From assembly GCA_003996215.1 (NCBI GenBank), contig QJPP01007219.1, forward strand, positions 1,302,001-1,366,000: a DNA stretch of 64,000 nucleotides, in the 5' to 3' direction. Position numbers and translations under genes: made by a program. This stretch comes from Jaltomata sinuosa (taxonomy: Eukaryota > Streptophyta > Magnoliopsida > Solanales > Solanaceae). Shown here piece after piece: positions 34,537 through 47,500 of the stretch (positions within the stretch are counted from its first letter, which is position 1; each line of letters starts with the position of its first letter). The notes under the pieces are model-generated. The model had not been told where the DNA came from. It saw only the letters and a program-made list of their open reading frames with translations, and ran no database searches.

Positions 34537-36070
34537 GTCCAATCGACATCACATGTATTCCTTTCTCTCACAGTTTTTAGCTTTCATATCTATGCATTGG
34601 GAACAATGCATGAGTCTAAGTTGAGGGTGTTGGGAAACCTGTGAGTCACCACCGAGGGTTTTTATTGCCGTGTTTCTTTTCCCTCCGGTGTGCTATCTAG
34701 TAGAACCGGCATGTTTAGGTTGTTATTTTAATTTTTTTTTTTTAGTATCTATAGCAAGCATCATGGCATTTTTCTTGACTAAAAGGAGCCCCTTCTAAAA
34801 AAATTTCTGGTTTTGTACTTATGTTGAAACGATTGACTGTCTGGATCCTTGAATGTCATTGTGTGATTATGATTAGAATGAGTATGCTTAAGCCGAGCGG
34901 TTGTTTGATAGTTGGTAGCGATATAGTTTCTTGGTGCCAAGTGTGTGAGATGATTGTTATAAATTCTTACTCTGTGCATGCATCTAGAACTTGCCCGGTC
35001 TATTTTGTTAAGTTTGAAGTTTAGTTGCTTAGGAAAGGATCACAGGCCCTTTTTGTGTGCAGCCCACTTAACCTATAAGACCGTCCAAATGCAAATAATC
35101 CCTTTTTGATCCCTATTTGAGCCATAATTGACCTTGTTCTTTCAATAACCTGTCACCGTTCCTGTTTAACTTTGAATCCCTATTTTGGCCCTGGTCCTTC
35201 CTTGGACATCGTGCACCTCAACCCAGGCAATCAGCCTAAGTTGAGGGTGGCTACTATAGAGGTAAACCCTGTTTTGGCCCTGGTCCTCCCTAGGACATCG
35301 TGCACCTCACTTCAGGCAATCAGCCTAAGTTGAGGGTGGCTACTATAGAGGTGAATGATAAGAAAAAGAGGATGGAGAAGATTGGTTGTGAATAGAGTGA
35401 AAATTCGGGTGTGTGCCTAAGAAAAAAAAAAGAAAAAAAAAGAGATGAAAAAGATCGAAAAAGAAATAAAAAGAATTGTCAAAATAAAGAGGCCGCATCT
35501 TTTGCTAGAAACAAGGAAATAAAAAAAAAAAAAGGTGAACAAGGATGGACAAAGTAAAGTTATGTGGTAATATGATGTCAATGGTTCCAAGGAGAGCTTA
35601 GTCACTAACCCCTAAATGTATCATACCTGCACCTGAAGCCTCATTACAAGCCAAAACAAGTCCTGTAGTGATCCTGAGCGGCTTTCTGAAGAACTGAAAT
35701 AGAATAGTAAGGGCAAGCCTATGGTATCGCATGTGCATTGTTTGAAATCATTTGTGAGTGTGAGCGCTTACCTAGTCCCAAATCTTGAGTGTGGGATTTC
35801 TTTGTGGTGAGGGCACCAAGATTTCTGTATTGTCTATTAACTGTTAGGATAGCCGCGCGTGTGTATGTACAATATTCTATCATATCGGAATGACATGTTT
35901 GGATCCTTGCACGTTAATATTTCATACATTTATGTGCTATAAGGGAGCTTGATTTAAAATTGAAGATGAGTTTGAATGACCATGAGTTGCTATAGACACG
36001 AGTTTGTTTTTTAGTTGAGTCGTCGTATTGTTTTTTTTTATGTCATGTTGCTTGAGGACAAGCAAACGTT
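34537..36070 (+). other. Non-coding internal region of LARD-D
   Basis: No pol reading. AACAATGCATGAGTCTAAG with GTTGAGGGTGTTG (34603-34634) copies the context of the polypurine tract. A 90-bp tandem duplication (35178-35267 and 35268-35353) contains the CTAAGTTGAGGGTG word again, twice. Purine-rich strings lie at 35420-35470 and 35519-35534. Confidence 0.65.
35178..35353 (+). repeat. 90-bp tandem duplication inside LARD-D
   Basis: Two units starting CCCTATTTTGGCCCTGG and CCCTGTTTTGGCCCTGG, each ending GGCTACTATAGAGGT. Nearly identical. Confidence 0.88.
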
Positions 36071-36085
36071 TTAAGTTGAGGGTGT
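36071..36085 (+). other. LARD-D polypurine tract
   Basis: TTAAGTTGAGGGTGT ahead of the 3' LTR, preceded by TTGAGGACAAGCAAACG, the family-typical 3' context. Confidence 0.75.
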
Positions 36086-37447
36086 TGATGTTCCGCCATT
36101 TTACGGCACTTTCGACTCCTTTTAACTAAGAACAATCGTACGTTTTCAAGCAACCGTCATCATTTTTGATGTGTTTATGGTGTATTTTCAGGAAATAGGA
36201 ACAAACATGGAAACGGAAGGAAATGCGAGCAAAAAGACGTTCTGGATAAGAGTGACGGTCCGAGTGACGTTGGGATTGTGTTTCTTGGACGCACCAAGGC
36301 AGCCCGCGATTAGGATTCCTACCGTGTTTGGGATTTGGTTTCTTGGATTCCTAATGCGTTTGGTATTGTGTTTCTTGGACGCACCAAGGCAGCCCGCGAT
36401 TAGGATTCCTACCGTGTTTGGGATTTGGTTTCTTGGATTCCTAATGCGTTTGGGATTGTGTTTCTTGGACTCCTATAAATACCCTATGTTAGGTTTATTT
36501 TATTAGGATGCAAGTCACATTTTTTACAATAGTTTTAGGAGATTTGAGCGAAACTTTGAGAGCAAGAAACACGGTTTCTTTGCCTCAATCTTGTTCTTGA
36601 ATCGTTCTTGGGATCTTTGTTTTCCTTGTCTTGGAAACGTGTTCTTGATTCGTTCTTGGGATCTTGTTTTTCTTGTTCTTGGAATAATTGAAGGTTGTTT
36701 TCATTATATTGTAAGAATCTTTTCTCCTTATTATGAATACTATTCTCTTCTCTTTTCTTAATAGCATGAGGAACTAAACTTCCCACAACTAGGGTTGTGG
36801 GAGCCATGGCAAAAGTAGCAATATAGATTCCGGGTAGCGACGGGTTAAATATGTATGTTGTCACGTTGTTAATCATTCGTTATGTAACGTTTTCTAGTGG
36901 TTGCAAACATTAGAACATGCCTAGGTTTAATTTTCTTGAGTAAAGAGATTAAAACCGGGAAACTTGATTAACGACGAGGATTCGAGACTACCAACTCTCG
37001 TCTTATGATTAATGCTATAACTAGATTAATCTACTTGATGTTTAGGATTGAAATCTAAAAGCACACTTTTTTAATTTCGAGAGAATTGAAAAGTAAATTT
37101 GTCTATTTGGTTGAGAAACGTTTAGACGATACTATTAATTCAATCACATCGTGACACGCATATAGAAAGAACCCGGTTAAGCTTAGGATCGACATTGTTA
37201 CCAACGCCATGGTAAACACTTCCCTAGTTCATTCTCCTATTGATTAATTCTCATACTTTATTATTTGCTTTTGTTCATACAAAACCCCCCCATTTACCAG
37301 AAACTATTGACCATTAGTCATCTAATTCACTAAAGACTTAACTCTCACCTTATTCCCTGTGGGATCGACCCCAACCTTAGTTGGGTTCTATATTTGACTA
37401 CGACCGCTTACGCTTCTTTAATTAGAGGTGTAGTTTGGGCGTTATCA
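36086..37447 (+). repeat. 3' LTR of LARD-D
   Basis: 1362 bp. A 90-bp segment (36281-36370) is repeated at 36371-36460, directly upstream of the TATAAATA box (36474-36481). Otherwise collinear with 32900-34170. Confidence 0.95.
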
Positions 37448-37452
37448 AACGT

Positions 37453-39334
37453 CTTTCCAATTGCTTTTCATCGGATGCCAGGTAGGTTATGGCTTACCGA
37501 TCATAGACTTGGCCTATATAGAATGTTATTGTACTATTTTGTTCCTCTTTGGGTTGGGATTACTAGGTTGGCACGCCAGACCTTGTCCACTTCCTTCTCA
37601 TTCGTTCTTGTTTCTTCTGCTTCAGTAATTGAGCTAGTATAGTTGTATTATCTCTTACGGCCCTGAGTGGCCGTTGCATATGCATCTGGACCATAGTTAC
37701 TAGGATATATGGGAAATATCTGTGAGTCCCAAACATTGATTCGCGAATGCGAGCTGGTTATGTGTGTTATAGAGAAGATTGAGCCTGTGCAGGGCCAGTA
37801 GGATGATATTGAGTTGTTGATTGTATCTAAGCATATCATCATCATGAAAAGGGCTTTTTCTGTATAAGTTTACTGTTACTACAAGGTTATAGGCTTGACT
37901 ATCACCAGTTTTCAAACCTTGCATGGCCTCGAGGGCCCATTTTTAGTTATTAATAGCTTTAAATAGACTTAAATCTGTTTTAATGGATCTTCTTGAAGTA
38001 AAAGGGATTAAATGTTTTTTTTTCACACTGGTACCTGAGATGATACTAGACTCGGCCAGGCCGAGTGCAAGATATGGTTTTATTACTAATTTTAGACTCG
38101 GATAGACTCTGGGCACGCATGATGAGATCTTGAGAGTTGGTATGTGGTCCGGAGACCTCCATGGACCTTGTCGATCTGGACTAGGGGCTACGGGCCAAGA
38201 GTGCCGGAGGAGGGGTATATGAGGGAGTAGAGGTATATGGGGGAAGCCCTTCCATGGGTCCTACCTGCTGGGCCTACGGGCGCTAAAGGAGGTGCATATG
38301 GTACCACTGGAATACCATATCATATCATTCATTTATGCATGGTTCCAACCCTTGTTTGCTATTTGATGAGTGTGCTCTCTAGTAGTATGGGATGCCGGTA
38401 GGGTTTGTCTTCACTTTATGTATTCCTTGGGTGTATGGGCGCTCATTGGGATTGTAGGTAGATTAGTATTACTTGTTCCTATTGTATTTACCTGCTCATT
38501 TACTTTTCGATCATCCTTACCTTGTGGGTTGTATTGTTAGCATGTTTATATTTAGTTACCTTATTTTCTCTTCTTTTTATTTGAGGTTACCGGTACACCG
38601 CCCTGTTCGTTAAGCTATCTTTATTTACTATTATTGCAAGGACCCAGATGCGTTCTCTACTTTTACATATGTGTTCTGTGATACATCTTCTGTGACTAGC
38701 TTAGTACACTTGTATTCTTTATGCCTTCTATTTTTTGCTAGCTTCCATGTACTTCACTCAATTTGCTTCTTTGACCCTTTTCTTCCCTTATCTGCTATTT
38801 ACTGCTTTTACATTTTATATGTGCCAAGTCGGCCTATGATGTCTACTGGGTACTGGTTTCTTATGAAATTAGTGCTTATACTACACTTCTGCATCTTCCT
38901 GGTGTAGATCCTAGTGTGGGCCATCACCATTGATATGGGGACCTTATGAAGATTTTGAGGAATTCGAGACATAGGGTGAGCTCCTGGCGATCGGGGCTCA
39001 GCTATATCTCTTCTTTTACACAGTTAACTCTCTTGTATATTCGGAGACAGTTGTATATTTTAATTTTGCACTCCCTTGTACTCTATATTTGTAGTAGTGG
39101 CTCCTGTATTTGTGATACCAGGTCGTGGGATGGTGTAATATTCTATATATATATATATATATTCAGGTTGATTTCCCTTTTCTATGCCTCCTTTACCTTA
39201 TTTCGCTTATTTGTCTGATTGTGCATGATTCCTTTAGGTAGTGGCCCATTACTAACTATTCTGAGCTACGAGAATTGGTTCACCTATAGGGGGGTTTTAG
39301 GTGTCATTATGACCAGAGAAATTGGGTCATGACA
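37453..39334 (+). repeat. gypsy1 5' LTR, second part
   Basis: Resumes the LTR after LARD-D and its AACGT duplication, matching 46022-47911. Carries a short (AT)n tract at 39143-39162 that is also present in the 3' LTR (47718-47736). ORFs at 38671 and 38946 are T-rich LTR readings. Confidence 0.9.
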
Positions 39335-39337
39335 GCT

Positions 39338-39350
39338 TGGTATCAGAGCC
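39338..39350 (+). other. gypsy1 primer binding site (initiator tRNA-Met)
   Basis: TGGTATCAGAGCC, three bases after the LTR end; perfect match to the usual site. Confidence 0.92.
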
Positions 39351-39548
39351 TAAGTTCACCGGTGTCATCGGTATAGGAGCCAATGTCTAGTACAGTCTTG
39401 CGGATCAAGGCAGAGACATTTGTACCCTATCTTTGGGAGGTTATAGTGACATCTTAGGAAACATTAGTCTATTTTTTGCTTCTATACTGTGCGTCTTTTC
39501 CTAGATAGTTTCCTGGAATCTCATTTGTTCTAGTTCACTCTTCCACAG

Positions 39549-40915
39549 ATGGTTCGTATGAGATTTTCAATAATGGACGAGGGCGAGCCTTCAGTACCAG
39601 TACCTCTGGATCTAGCCAGGGGCCGGGGTAGACATAGAGGTAGAGGTCAAGGATGTGCCAGAGTTTTGGCACCAGTTAAAGCTCCTGAGGTCAAGCATGA
39701 GCATGAGCTAGTTCCCTACCAGCAGCCTGTGGACCAAGGAGCAGCCCAGATGCCACCAGGGCCAGTAGCAGCATCAGTATTAGCACCCGCCCTAGCTCTT
39801 ACACCAGATATCCAGAGTATGCTTCTTCAGTTTTTGAGCATGGTTGGGGGTCAGCCTTCTGATACAACTCAGACATCTGCTCAGGAGAAAGCCCTGGGTG
39901 TTTAGAGTTCAGGAGTGCAACCTGCTACTGCGGCTCCTCATGCACATGCCTTTCAGTGCCTACAGTTTCTCAGCCTCTCGGTCCTCGTTTAGTTATGTCA
40001 GAGTTGGAGCAGAAGGCTTTGGGCCATTTCTGAGACTATCCCCACAGAGGTTCTCCGGTGCTCCCGGATAGGATGCCTATGATTTTATTTCTACCTGTGA
40101 GGAGATGCTTCATCACCTTGGTCAGTTGGATGTCCACGGAGTGGATTATACCACCTATCAGCTGGAGGGGCGAACTAAGCTTTTGTGGAGGGCCCTGGTA
40201 GCTTGCAGGCGCCCTGAGTCTCCTTAGTTGACATGGAAGGAGTTCTATGAGGCCTTGATGGCCAAGTTCTTGCTGCACTGTGATCGTGAGTGCCGTACGG
40301 AGTAGTTTACCCAGTTGATAAGGGGGTGTGTGATAGTGTCTGAGTATAAGACCCATTTTCACCAGTTGGCTCTATTTTGGGCTTTGATCATTCCTATAGA
40401 GCCAGATTAGATTCATCAATATTTTTGGGGGATGAGGATTGAGTTTCGTGAGACTACAGGAATACTAGTTGCTAGTGGGTTGCCATTTCAGGTGATAGCG
40501 GACCATGCCCATACTATGGAGGATTTGCATCGCCAGGACCCTGGGGCCAGAGATAAGAGACCACGCCATAAGAGTGGTTATAGTGGTTCCTGCTCCGGTG
40601 ATAGAGGTTCAGGTTAGTAGGGCAGAGAATATCAGCCACAAAAGCTTCAGGGGTAGACTAGCCAGCCACTTCAGGCATCACTTCAGGCTTCAGGTGGGCC
40701 TCAGTTTGATCATGGTTATGGTATTCAGCATAGTTACAATGGTCATCATAGGTTCAGTAGGTCAAGTTCAGGTCAGTGATCGAGGGGTACATAATTTAGG
40801 GAATTAGGCCATGGTGGCCATACAGGTTTAACCAGTTTATCATGCCAGGGTAGGTCGTTAGGGCCTTGGTACGAGTGTGGTATTATTGATCACTTTGCCA
40901 GAGATTGCCCCTAAT
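39549..40915 (+). pseudogene. gypsy1 gag
   Basis: ATG at 39549 opens 118 codons (basic RGRGRHRGRGQG, then Pro/Ala-rich) to a TAG at 39903. The capsid core resumes in another frame around 40078: YDFISTCEEMLHHLG, GVDYTTYQLEGRTKLLWRA and LTWKEFYEALMAKF, with TAG codons in between. The zinc knuckle (40867-40908) reads WYECGIIDHFARDCP, so the first Cys of CCHC is replaced by Trp. Gag would form particles; this copy cannot. Confidence 0.8.
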
Positions 40916-41039
40916 AGGGTACAATTTAGCTAGTTGCTCAGCTGGCTCAGCCTCTGAGAGTAGTGCAGTCACCGATCAAAGGTGGTTGTGTCTAGGGTAG
41001 GGGTGGTACCCAGCATGGTAGGTCAGGTGGTCGGGATGA

Positions 41040-41580
41040 TGGTCAGTTTTGGGGAGGTCAGCATCAGCTCTATGCTGTCCTTGGTAGACCAGAAGTGGAG
41101 GCCTCAAATGCAGTGATCACAGGTATGATCTATGTCTGCCGTCAGTCAGCCGTAGCATTGTTTGATCCTGGTTCTTCATGTTCATATATTTTTGCCTACT
41201 TTGTTCCTTGCTTGGGGTTGGCTAGTGAGCCATTATCTGTTCCCTTATCTATTGCTACCTTGGTAGGTGATTCTTTAGTAGTTGATCAGATTGTTAAATC
41301 ATGCTCGGTAGTTGGTGGTGGTCTTGAGACTTGGGCTGATTTGATGATATTAGATATGCTAGACTTTGATGTGATTCTGGTCATGGGTTGGTTATCCCCT
41401 CACCGAGCAGTTTTGGATTTTTATGCCAAGACCATTACCTTAGCCATGCTCGGTGTATCTCCAGTTGTGTGGCAGGGTTCTATTAGCTATGCACCATCTA
41501 GGATCATTTCTTGTCTTAAAGCTAGGCAGTTGATTTCGTGCGGGTGTTTGGCTTGTCTAGCATATGTATGGGATGTTAGC
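41040..41580 (+). pseudogene. gypsy1 aspartic protease
   Basis: ALFDPGSSCSYIF with the catalytic Asp codon at 41164, then LDMLDFDVILVMGWLSPH (about 41350-41405). Open in the same 323-codon stretch (41095-42064) as the start of reverse transcriptase, so the protease itself is unbroken. Confidence 0.82.
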
Positions 41581-42440
41581 ACCGACACTTCTTCTCCTAA
41601 GTTGGTCCTTCTGGTTAGAGAGTTTTTAGATGTGTTCGTGACTAACCTGCCAGGCCTTCCAACTGAGTGTGATATAGACTTTGCCATTGAGTTAGAGCCA
41701 GGAACCAGGCCTATTTCCATTACTCCATATCGTATGGCTCCTGCTGAGTTGAGAGAGCTTAAGGTTCAGCTTCAGGACTTGTTAGCTAAGGGATTCATCA
41801 GGATGAGTGTGTCACCTTGGGGTGCTCCAGTTCTATTTGTGAAGAAAAAATATTGCTCGATGCGGATGTGTATTGATTATAGGCAATTGGATAAGGTGAC
41901 TAAAAAGAACAGGCATCTAATGCCGCGTATAAATGATTTATTTGATCATCTCCAAGGTGAAGCAGTGTTCTCTAAGATAGATTTGAGGTCAAGCTACCAT
42001 CAATTGAGGATTAGGGTAGAGGATATCCCTATGACAGCATTCAGGACACGTTATGGGCTGTTATGAGTTCCTGGTGATGTCTTTTGGGTTGACTAATGCC
42101 CCAACAACTTTTATGGACTGGATGCATAGGGTGCTTAAGTCGTACCTGGATTCGTTTGTGATAGTCTTCATCGATGATATATTGGTATACTCGTGGGCTA
42201 GGGAGGAGCATGAGCAGTATTTCAGGATTGTGCTCTAGACTTTGAGAGATTATCAGCTTTATGCCAAGTTTCAAAGTGCAAGTTTTGGCTTGAGTCAGTA
42301 ACATTCCTAGGACACGTGGTGTCTAAGGATGGAATTAGGGTGGATCCACCAAAGATTGCATCCTTTTGTGATTGGTTGAGGCCTACTACTCCTACTAAGA
42401 TTTGCATTTTTGTTAGGTTAACATGATACTACAGACGGTT
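41581..42440 (+). pseudogene. gypsy1 reverse transcriptase
   Basis: LPGLPTECDIDFAIEL and MAPAELRELKVQLQDLL lead to MRMCIDYRQLDKVTKKN and FSKIDLRSSYHQLRI. A frameshift at about 42055 moves to a second frame with FGLTNAPTTFMDWMHRV and the catalytic VFIDDILVYSWAR (Asp codons at 42173-42178, intact). A TAG (42236) and further shifts follow before FLGHVVSKDG. Confidence 0.88.
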
Positions 42441-43249
42441 TATCAAGGGCTTTTATTCCTTAGAAGCACCTTTGACTAGGCTGACTAGGAAGGATGTCCC
42501 ATTTCATTGGTCTTATCAGTGCGAGGATAGCTTCCACAGGCTTAAGGCCTTATTGATTTCAGCTACGATGTTGCATTACTAGTTGATGATCAGACTTTTT
42601 TAGTGTATTGTGATGCTTCATCTATTGGTCTTGGTTGTGTGTTGATGCAGCAAGGTTGGGTGATAGTTATGCATCAAGTCAGTTGAAGGATCACGAGTCC
42701 AACTACCCCACTCATAACTTGGAGTTGGTGGTGGTAGTCTTCGCGCTCAAGATCTGGAGGAACTATCTATATGGAGTTCACTGTGAGATTTACTCCGTCC
42801 AACGTAGTCTTCAGTATATCATGAGTCAGTCAGAGATGAAATCTATGCAACAAATATGGATTAAGTTACTGAAGGACTATGACATCACTATTTTGTACCA
42901 TCTGGGCAAGGCAAATGTGATAGCGGATGCCCTGAGCCAGAAGGCAATGAGTATGGGTAGCTTGTCTTCTCTTTTAGTTTCAGAGTGGCCATTGGACTTG
43001 GACATCCAGTCCTTGGCTAACCATTTAGTTAGGCTTGATTTGTCAGATCCCAGTAGAGTTCTTGCCAATGTTGAGATCCATTCTACTTTAGTTGATCAGA
43101 TTCAGTGGCATCAGGTTGAGGATCAGCATTTGTGTGGTATTCGTGATCAGGTTCTGTGGGGTAAGGCCAGCAGGGCTACTTTAGATTCTGATGGTATTTT
43201 GAGATTTGATGGTCGCCTTTGTATTTTGAGAGTTAGGGACTTGATATAG
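42441..43249 (+). pseudogene. gypsy1 RNase H and linker
   Basis: YYRRFIKGF, then VYCDASSIGLGCVLMQQG in one frame, and NLELVVVVFALKIWRNYLYG, RSLQYIMSQSEMKSMQQ and GKANVIADALSQKA in the 204-codon stretch 42635-43249. TDHKSL is changed to SVQRSL, so one catalytic Asp is lost. Confidence 0.82.
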
Positions 43250-44334
43250 TTGATTCTCTGTGAGGCTTATTGTTCCAGATATTTTATCCATTCGAGCGCA
43301 ACCAAAATGTATAGAGATTTGAGGCAGCTTCATTGGTGGAGTGGTATGAAGAGGGACATAGCGCAGTTTGTATCTTAGTGCTTGAACTGTCAGCCGATTA
43401 AGTTTAAGCACATGAGACCTGGTGGATTGATGAAGAGACTTTCCATTCCTGAGTGGAAGTGGGAAGAGATCACTATGGACTTCATAGAATGATTGTCATG
43501 CACTTCTATAGGGTTTGATTCTATTTGGGTTATTGTTGATTGGCTGACTAAGTCTGCACTCTTCTTGCCAGTTCATTCTTCCTATAGTGCAGAGAGGTTG
43601 GCTCAGATCTATCTCCATGAGGTTGTCTGTTTGTATAGGGTTCCAACTTTTATTTTTTCAGACCGCAATACTCAGTTTACATCTTAATTATGGAGGTTTA
43701 TTCAATGAGAGATGGGTACAGAGGCTCAGCTCAGCACTGCATTCCATCTTTATACTGATGGCCAGTCTGAGAGGAATATCCAGGTCCTAGAGGACATGCT
43801 ACGTGACTGTGTTCTTGATTTTAGGGGTTCATCGGATCAGTACGTGCTTTGGCAGAGTTTGCTTATAATAATAGTTATCAGTCGATTATTTGCGCGGTTC
43901 TTTTTAAGATATTTTATAGTAGGCGTTGCAGATTACCAATGGGTTGGTTTGATGGTTTTTAGTCCTGGCCTCAGAGTACAGATCTACTTTGTAATTCCTT
44001 AGACAGAGTTTGGGTGATTCAGGACAGACTTTGGGAAGCCTAGAGTAGGCAGAAGAGCTATGCAGACTGTTGACTTCGTGTCTTAGAGTTCAGTTTTGGT
44101 GATCGGGTATTTCTTTGAGTGTCTCCCATGAAGGGCATGATGAGATTTAGCAGGCAGGGCAAGCTCATCTCCAGGTATATTCGGCCATTTGAGATTCTTC
44201 AGAGGGTTGGTGATATTGCTTGTCAGCTAGCTTTGCCTCTTATGTTCTCAGCTATCCAGCCAGTCTTCCATGTATCCATGTTGCGGTGTTATGTTCTGTA
44301 TGAGTCACATATTCCACGGTGAGATTCAGTGCAG
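43250..44334 (+). pseudogene. gypsy1 integrase, several frameshifts
   Basis: Zinc-finger part near 43260-43400 (CLNCQPIK), then FDSIWVIVDWLTKSALFLP, DRNTQFTS (43660-43687, TAA directly after), NIQVLEDMLRDCVLDF (43770-43820) and MSPMKGMMRFSRQGKL with an RPFEIL (GPY/F) module (44119-44322). The reading changes frame at least three times. Confidence 0.8.
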
Positions 44335-44515
44335 TTAGATGAGAGTTTGGCTTTTGTTGAGGAGCCAATAGCCATTCTAGCCAGAGATGTCAGGATATTG
44401 AGGTCCCAAGAGATTCATGTGGTTAAGGTTCAGTGGAGGCACCACCCGATAGAGGAGGCTACCTAGGAGACCGAGAGTGAGATGCAAGCTCATTAACCAC
44501 TGTTCTTTGAGCCTT
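44335..44515 (+). pseudogene. gypsy1 chromodomain
   Basis: VVKVQWRHHPIEEAT, a TAG where the family has Trp, then ETESEM, ending at PLF: the Tekay-type chromodomain tail. Confidence 0.7.
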
Positions 44516-44572
44516 CAGGTACTCCCTTTTTCCTGACTTTCAAGGACGAAAGTCATTTTTAGTAGTGGATGA

Positions 44573-47500
44573 TGTAATAACCCTTCTGGTCATTTTTGCG
44601 TTTTTGCATTCTTTGCACTATTAGAGCTTACTTGTAGTGAGACTAAATCATTTATGACTTGCTAGGACTGGTGGTTCGGTGCTCGAGCTATTCGTTAGGT
44701 TTTTATAACCCCTTCCCTATTTTAGAGCCTTAACTTAGGAAACCATTGACTTTAGTCAACATTCCTAGCAAGCAAGCTCGTAATCAAATTCCTACAATTT
44801 TGTTAGCTACGAAGCATGGACTTTAGTGTAGTTGGACCCTTGGTTGGGGCCTCGGAGCTTTCAGAATGGTTTTATCTGAGTTTCTAAGATTTTAGGCCAG
44901 TTAGAGTTAGAAGTTTGACTTTGGTCAACTTTTGATGATCGGAGCATCATATTCAAAATCTGACTGTTTCATCAGCTCCAGAATGTCGAGTTTGGGTTAG
45001 GTAGGTGGTTAGTTCAGGTTCCAGGTGAGTCAGGCTTATTTTGGGTGTTCGGTTGAAACTCGTAGGAGTTGACTTGGGTCAACATTTCATCAAAATAACC
45101 TCAAATGGTAGTTTTGTTGATTCCGTTGAGTCTGGAATACCATTTTTGATAGGGTAGCATACTTTATTTATGCGCGCAGAGTCCCAGATGAACCTTGTGG
45201 GGTCATCCGGTGATTTTGCAACTTAAGAAAGTTGTTGATTGTTGTTGTAGATATAGGCCTCATGCCTTAATCATGACCGCAAGGAAGGCCACACGATTGC
45301 AATATTCAGCCTCTTTAGGCTTCACGACCATGAGGGCTCCTTCACACGATCGCGATGAAGGGCCTGTGGACTCGGCACCCATTTGCTCTTCGCGATCATG
45401 AGGTTCTTTCTCCCGATAGTGATGAAGGCCCTGCCCCTTTGTTCTTCGCAACTGCGTGTCTATACTATCATGATCGCGGTGGTCTAGCTAGCGTGGTCAT
45501 CGCGGCTGCGTAGGGTCCTTTGTGATTGCAATGAAGGACCCCTGACAACATATAACTCTTCTCCTTTATTTTCTTCACCTTTTAAATTATTTTCCACCAT
45601 TGTTTTAGAGATCTAAGATCTATTTTATGTGTGGGAGCATCTTCGATTGTCGGGATAGCATATTCCATTCCCGTGGTTGATTTTTCATCTTTTATTGTAA
45701 GTTTATAACCTTTAATTCCGTCAATTTCTTTGTTTGATTCTTATTTTATTCTTGGGATTCAGGGGCTATTTTAGGCCCTCTTTCTTACCCAGATTATGCT
45801 CAATTTTTTAGCATGAGTTCCTGGCAACATTTTGAACCTCGTGATAACTTCTGTTTCTAATTTTGGGTTGCAGGACCCATGGGCCCTTTTTGACCTGGAT
45901 TTTTGACCTGACTAATTATTAGCACTATAGGTATTGTTAGCTTTGGATTTACGTGTAGATTATGTTTTTGATAGTTTGATCGCTATTCGGGATTCTCAGA
46001 GCAGTTTGGACTCAGAATGATGTCTTTCCAATAACTTTTCATTAGATTCCAGGTAGGCTATGGCTTACCGATCTTAGACTTGGCCTATATAGAATGTAAT
46101 TGTACTATTTAGTTCCTCATTGGGTTGGGATTACTAGGTTGGCACCATATACATTGTCCGCTTCTTTCTCATCGGTTCGTGTTTCTTCTACTTCAGTATT
46201 TGAGCTAGTACGATAGTATTACCTCCTATAGCCTTGAGTAGACTTTGCATATGCCTCTGGACCATAGTTAGTGGGATATTCTGGAAGTTTTTGTGAGTCC
46301 CGGACATTGATTCATGATTGCTAGCTTGTTATTTGTGCGGTAGAGCGGATTGAGCCTGTGTAGGGCTAGTAGGTTGATATTGAGCTGTTGATTGAATCCG
46401 AGCATATCATCGTCATGAAAAGGGATTTTTCTACATTGGTTTACTATTACTATAGGGCTCCAGGCTTGACTATCACCAGTTTTCTAACCTTGCATGGTCC
46501 TAGGGACCCATTTTCAGTTATTAATGGCTTTAAATGGACTTAAAACTGGTTTAATGAATCTTCTTGAAATGAAAGGGATTAAATGTTGGTTTTTCACACT
46601 GGTAACTGATATGATACTAGACTCGGCTGGTCCAAGCGCTAGACGTGGTTTTATTACTTATTTTAGACCCAGATAGACTCTGGACACGTATGATGATATC
46701 TTGATAGTTGGTATATGGTTGCGGAGACCTCCATGGACCTTGCCTATATGGACTAGGGGTTACGGGTCGAGAGTTCTAGAGGAGGGGTTTTGGGGGGAGT
46801 AGAGGTATACGGGGGAAGCCCTTCCATGGGTCTTACATGCTGGTCCCATGGGCGCCGAAGAAGGTGTATACAGTATCACTGGTATACCATATCATATCAT
46901 TCATTTTTGCATAGTTCCACCTCGTGTTTTCTATTTGCTGAGTGTACTCTCTGGTAGTATGGGATGTCAGTAGGGTTTGTCTTCCCTTGTATGTATTTCT
47001 AGGGTGTATGGACGCTCATTGGGATTGTAGGTAGATTAGTATTACTTGCTCCTATTGTAGTTACCTTCTCATTTACTTTTTGATCATCCTTATTTTCTGG
47101 GTTGTATTGTTAGCATCTTTATGTTTTATTCTTTCTTTCGCTCCCATTTATATGAGGTTATCGGTACACTGCCCTATTCGTTAAGCTATCTTTATTTACT
47201 ATTATTGCAAGGACCCAAGTGCGTTCTCTACTCTTACATCTGTGTTCTATGATACATCTTTTGTGGTTAGCTTAGTACACTTGTATTCTTTATGCCTTCT
47301 ATTTTTTGCTAGTTTCCATGTACTTCATTCTATTTTCTTTTCTTACCCTTTTCTTCCCTTATCTGCGATCTACTACTTTTACATTTTATATGTGCCCAGT
47401 TGGCCTATGATGTCTACTAGGTACCGGTTGCGTATGCAATTTGTGCTCAGACTACACTTTTGCATTTCCTTGTGCAGATCCTACTGTGGGCCATTGCCTT

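Larger units (their letters stand above)
32900..37447 (+). mobile_element. LARD-D: small non-autonomous Athila/Tat-type LTR element
   Basis: 4548 bp, ends TGAT and ATCA, perfect target duplication AACGT (32895-32899 and 37448-37452). LTRs 32900-34170 and 36086-37447 are about 98% alike by eye; the second is 91 bp longer because of a 90-bp duplication. A perfect tRNA-Asp primer site and the GAGGACAAGCAAACG to GTTGAGGGTG 3' motif tie it to the Athila/Tat branch. Only a stump of gag remains, so it depends on another element for its proteins. It split the gypsy1 5' LTR. Confidence 0.95.

Noticed and set aside
35417..35605. 62-codon Phe-rich minus ORF
   Set aside because: Product of oligo-A tracts in the non-coding interior of LARD-D.
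32985..36506. ORFs of 81 and 111 codons sharing MFMVYFQEIG and repeated FLDAPR phrases
   Set aside because: They are readings of the LARD-D LTR promoter region including the 90-bp duplication; the TATA box lies inside them.
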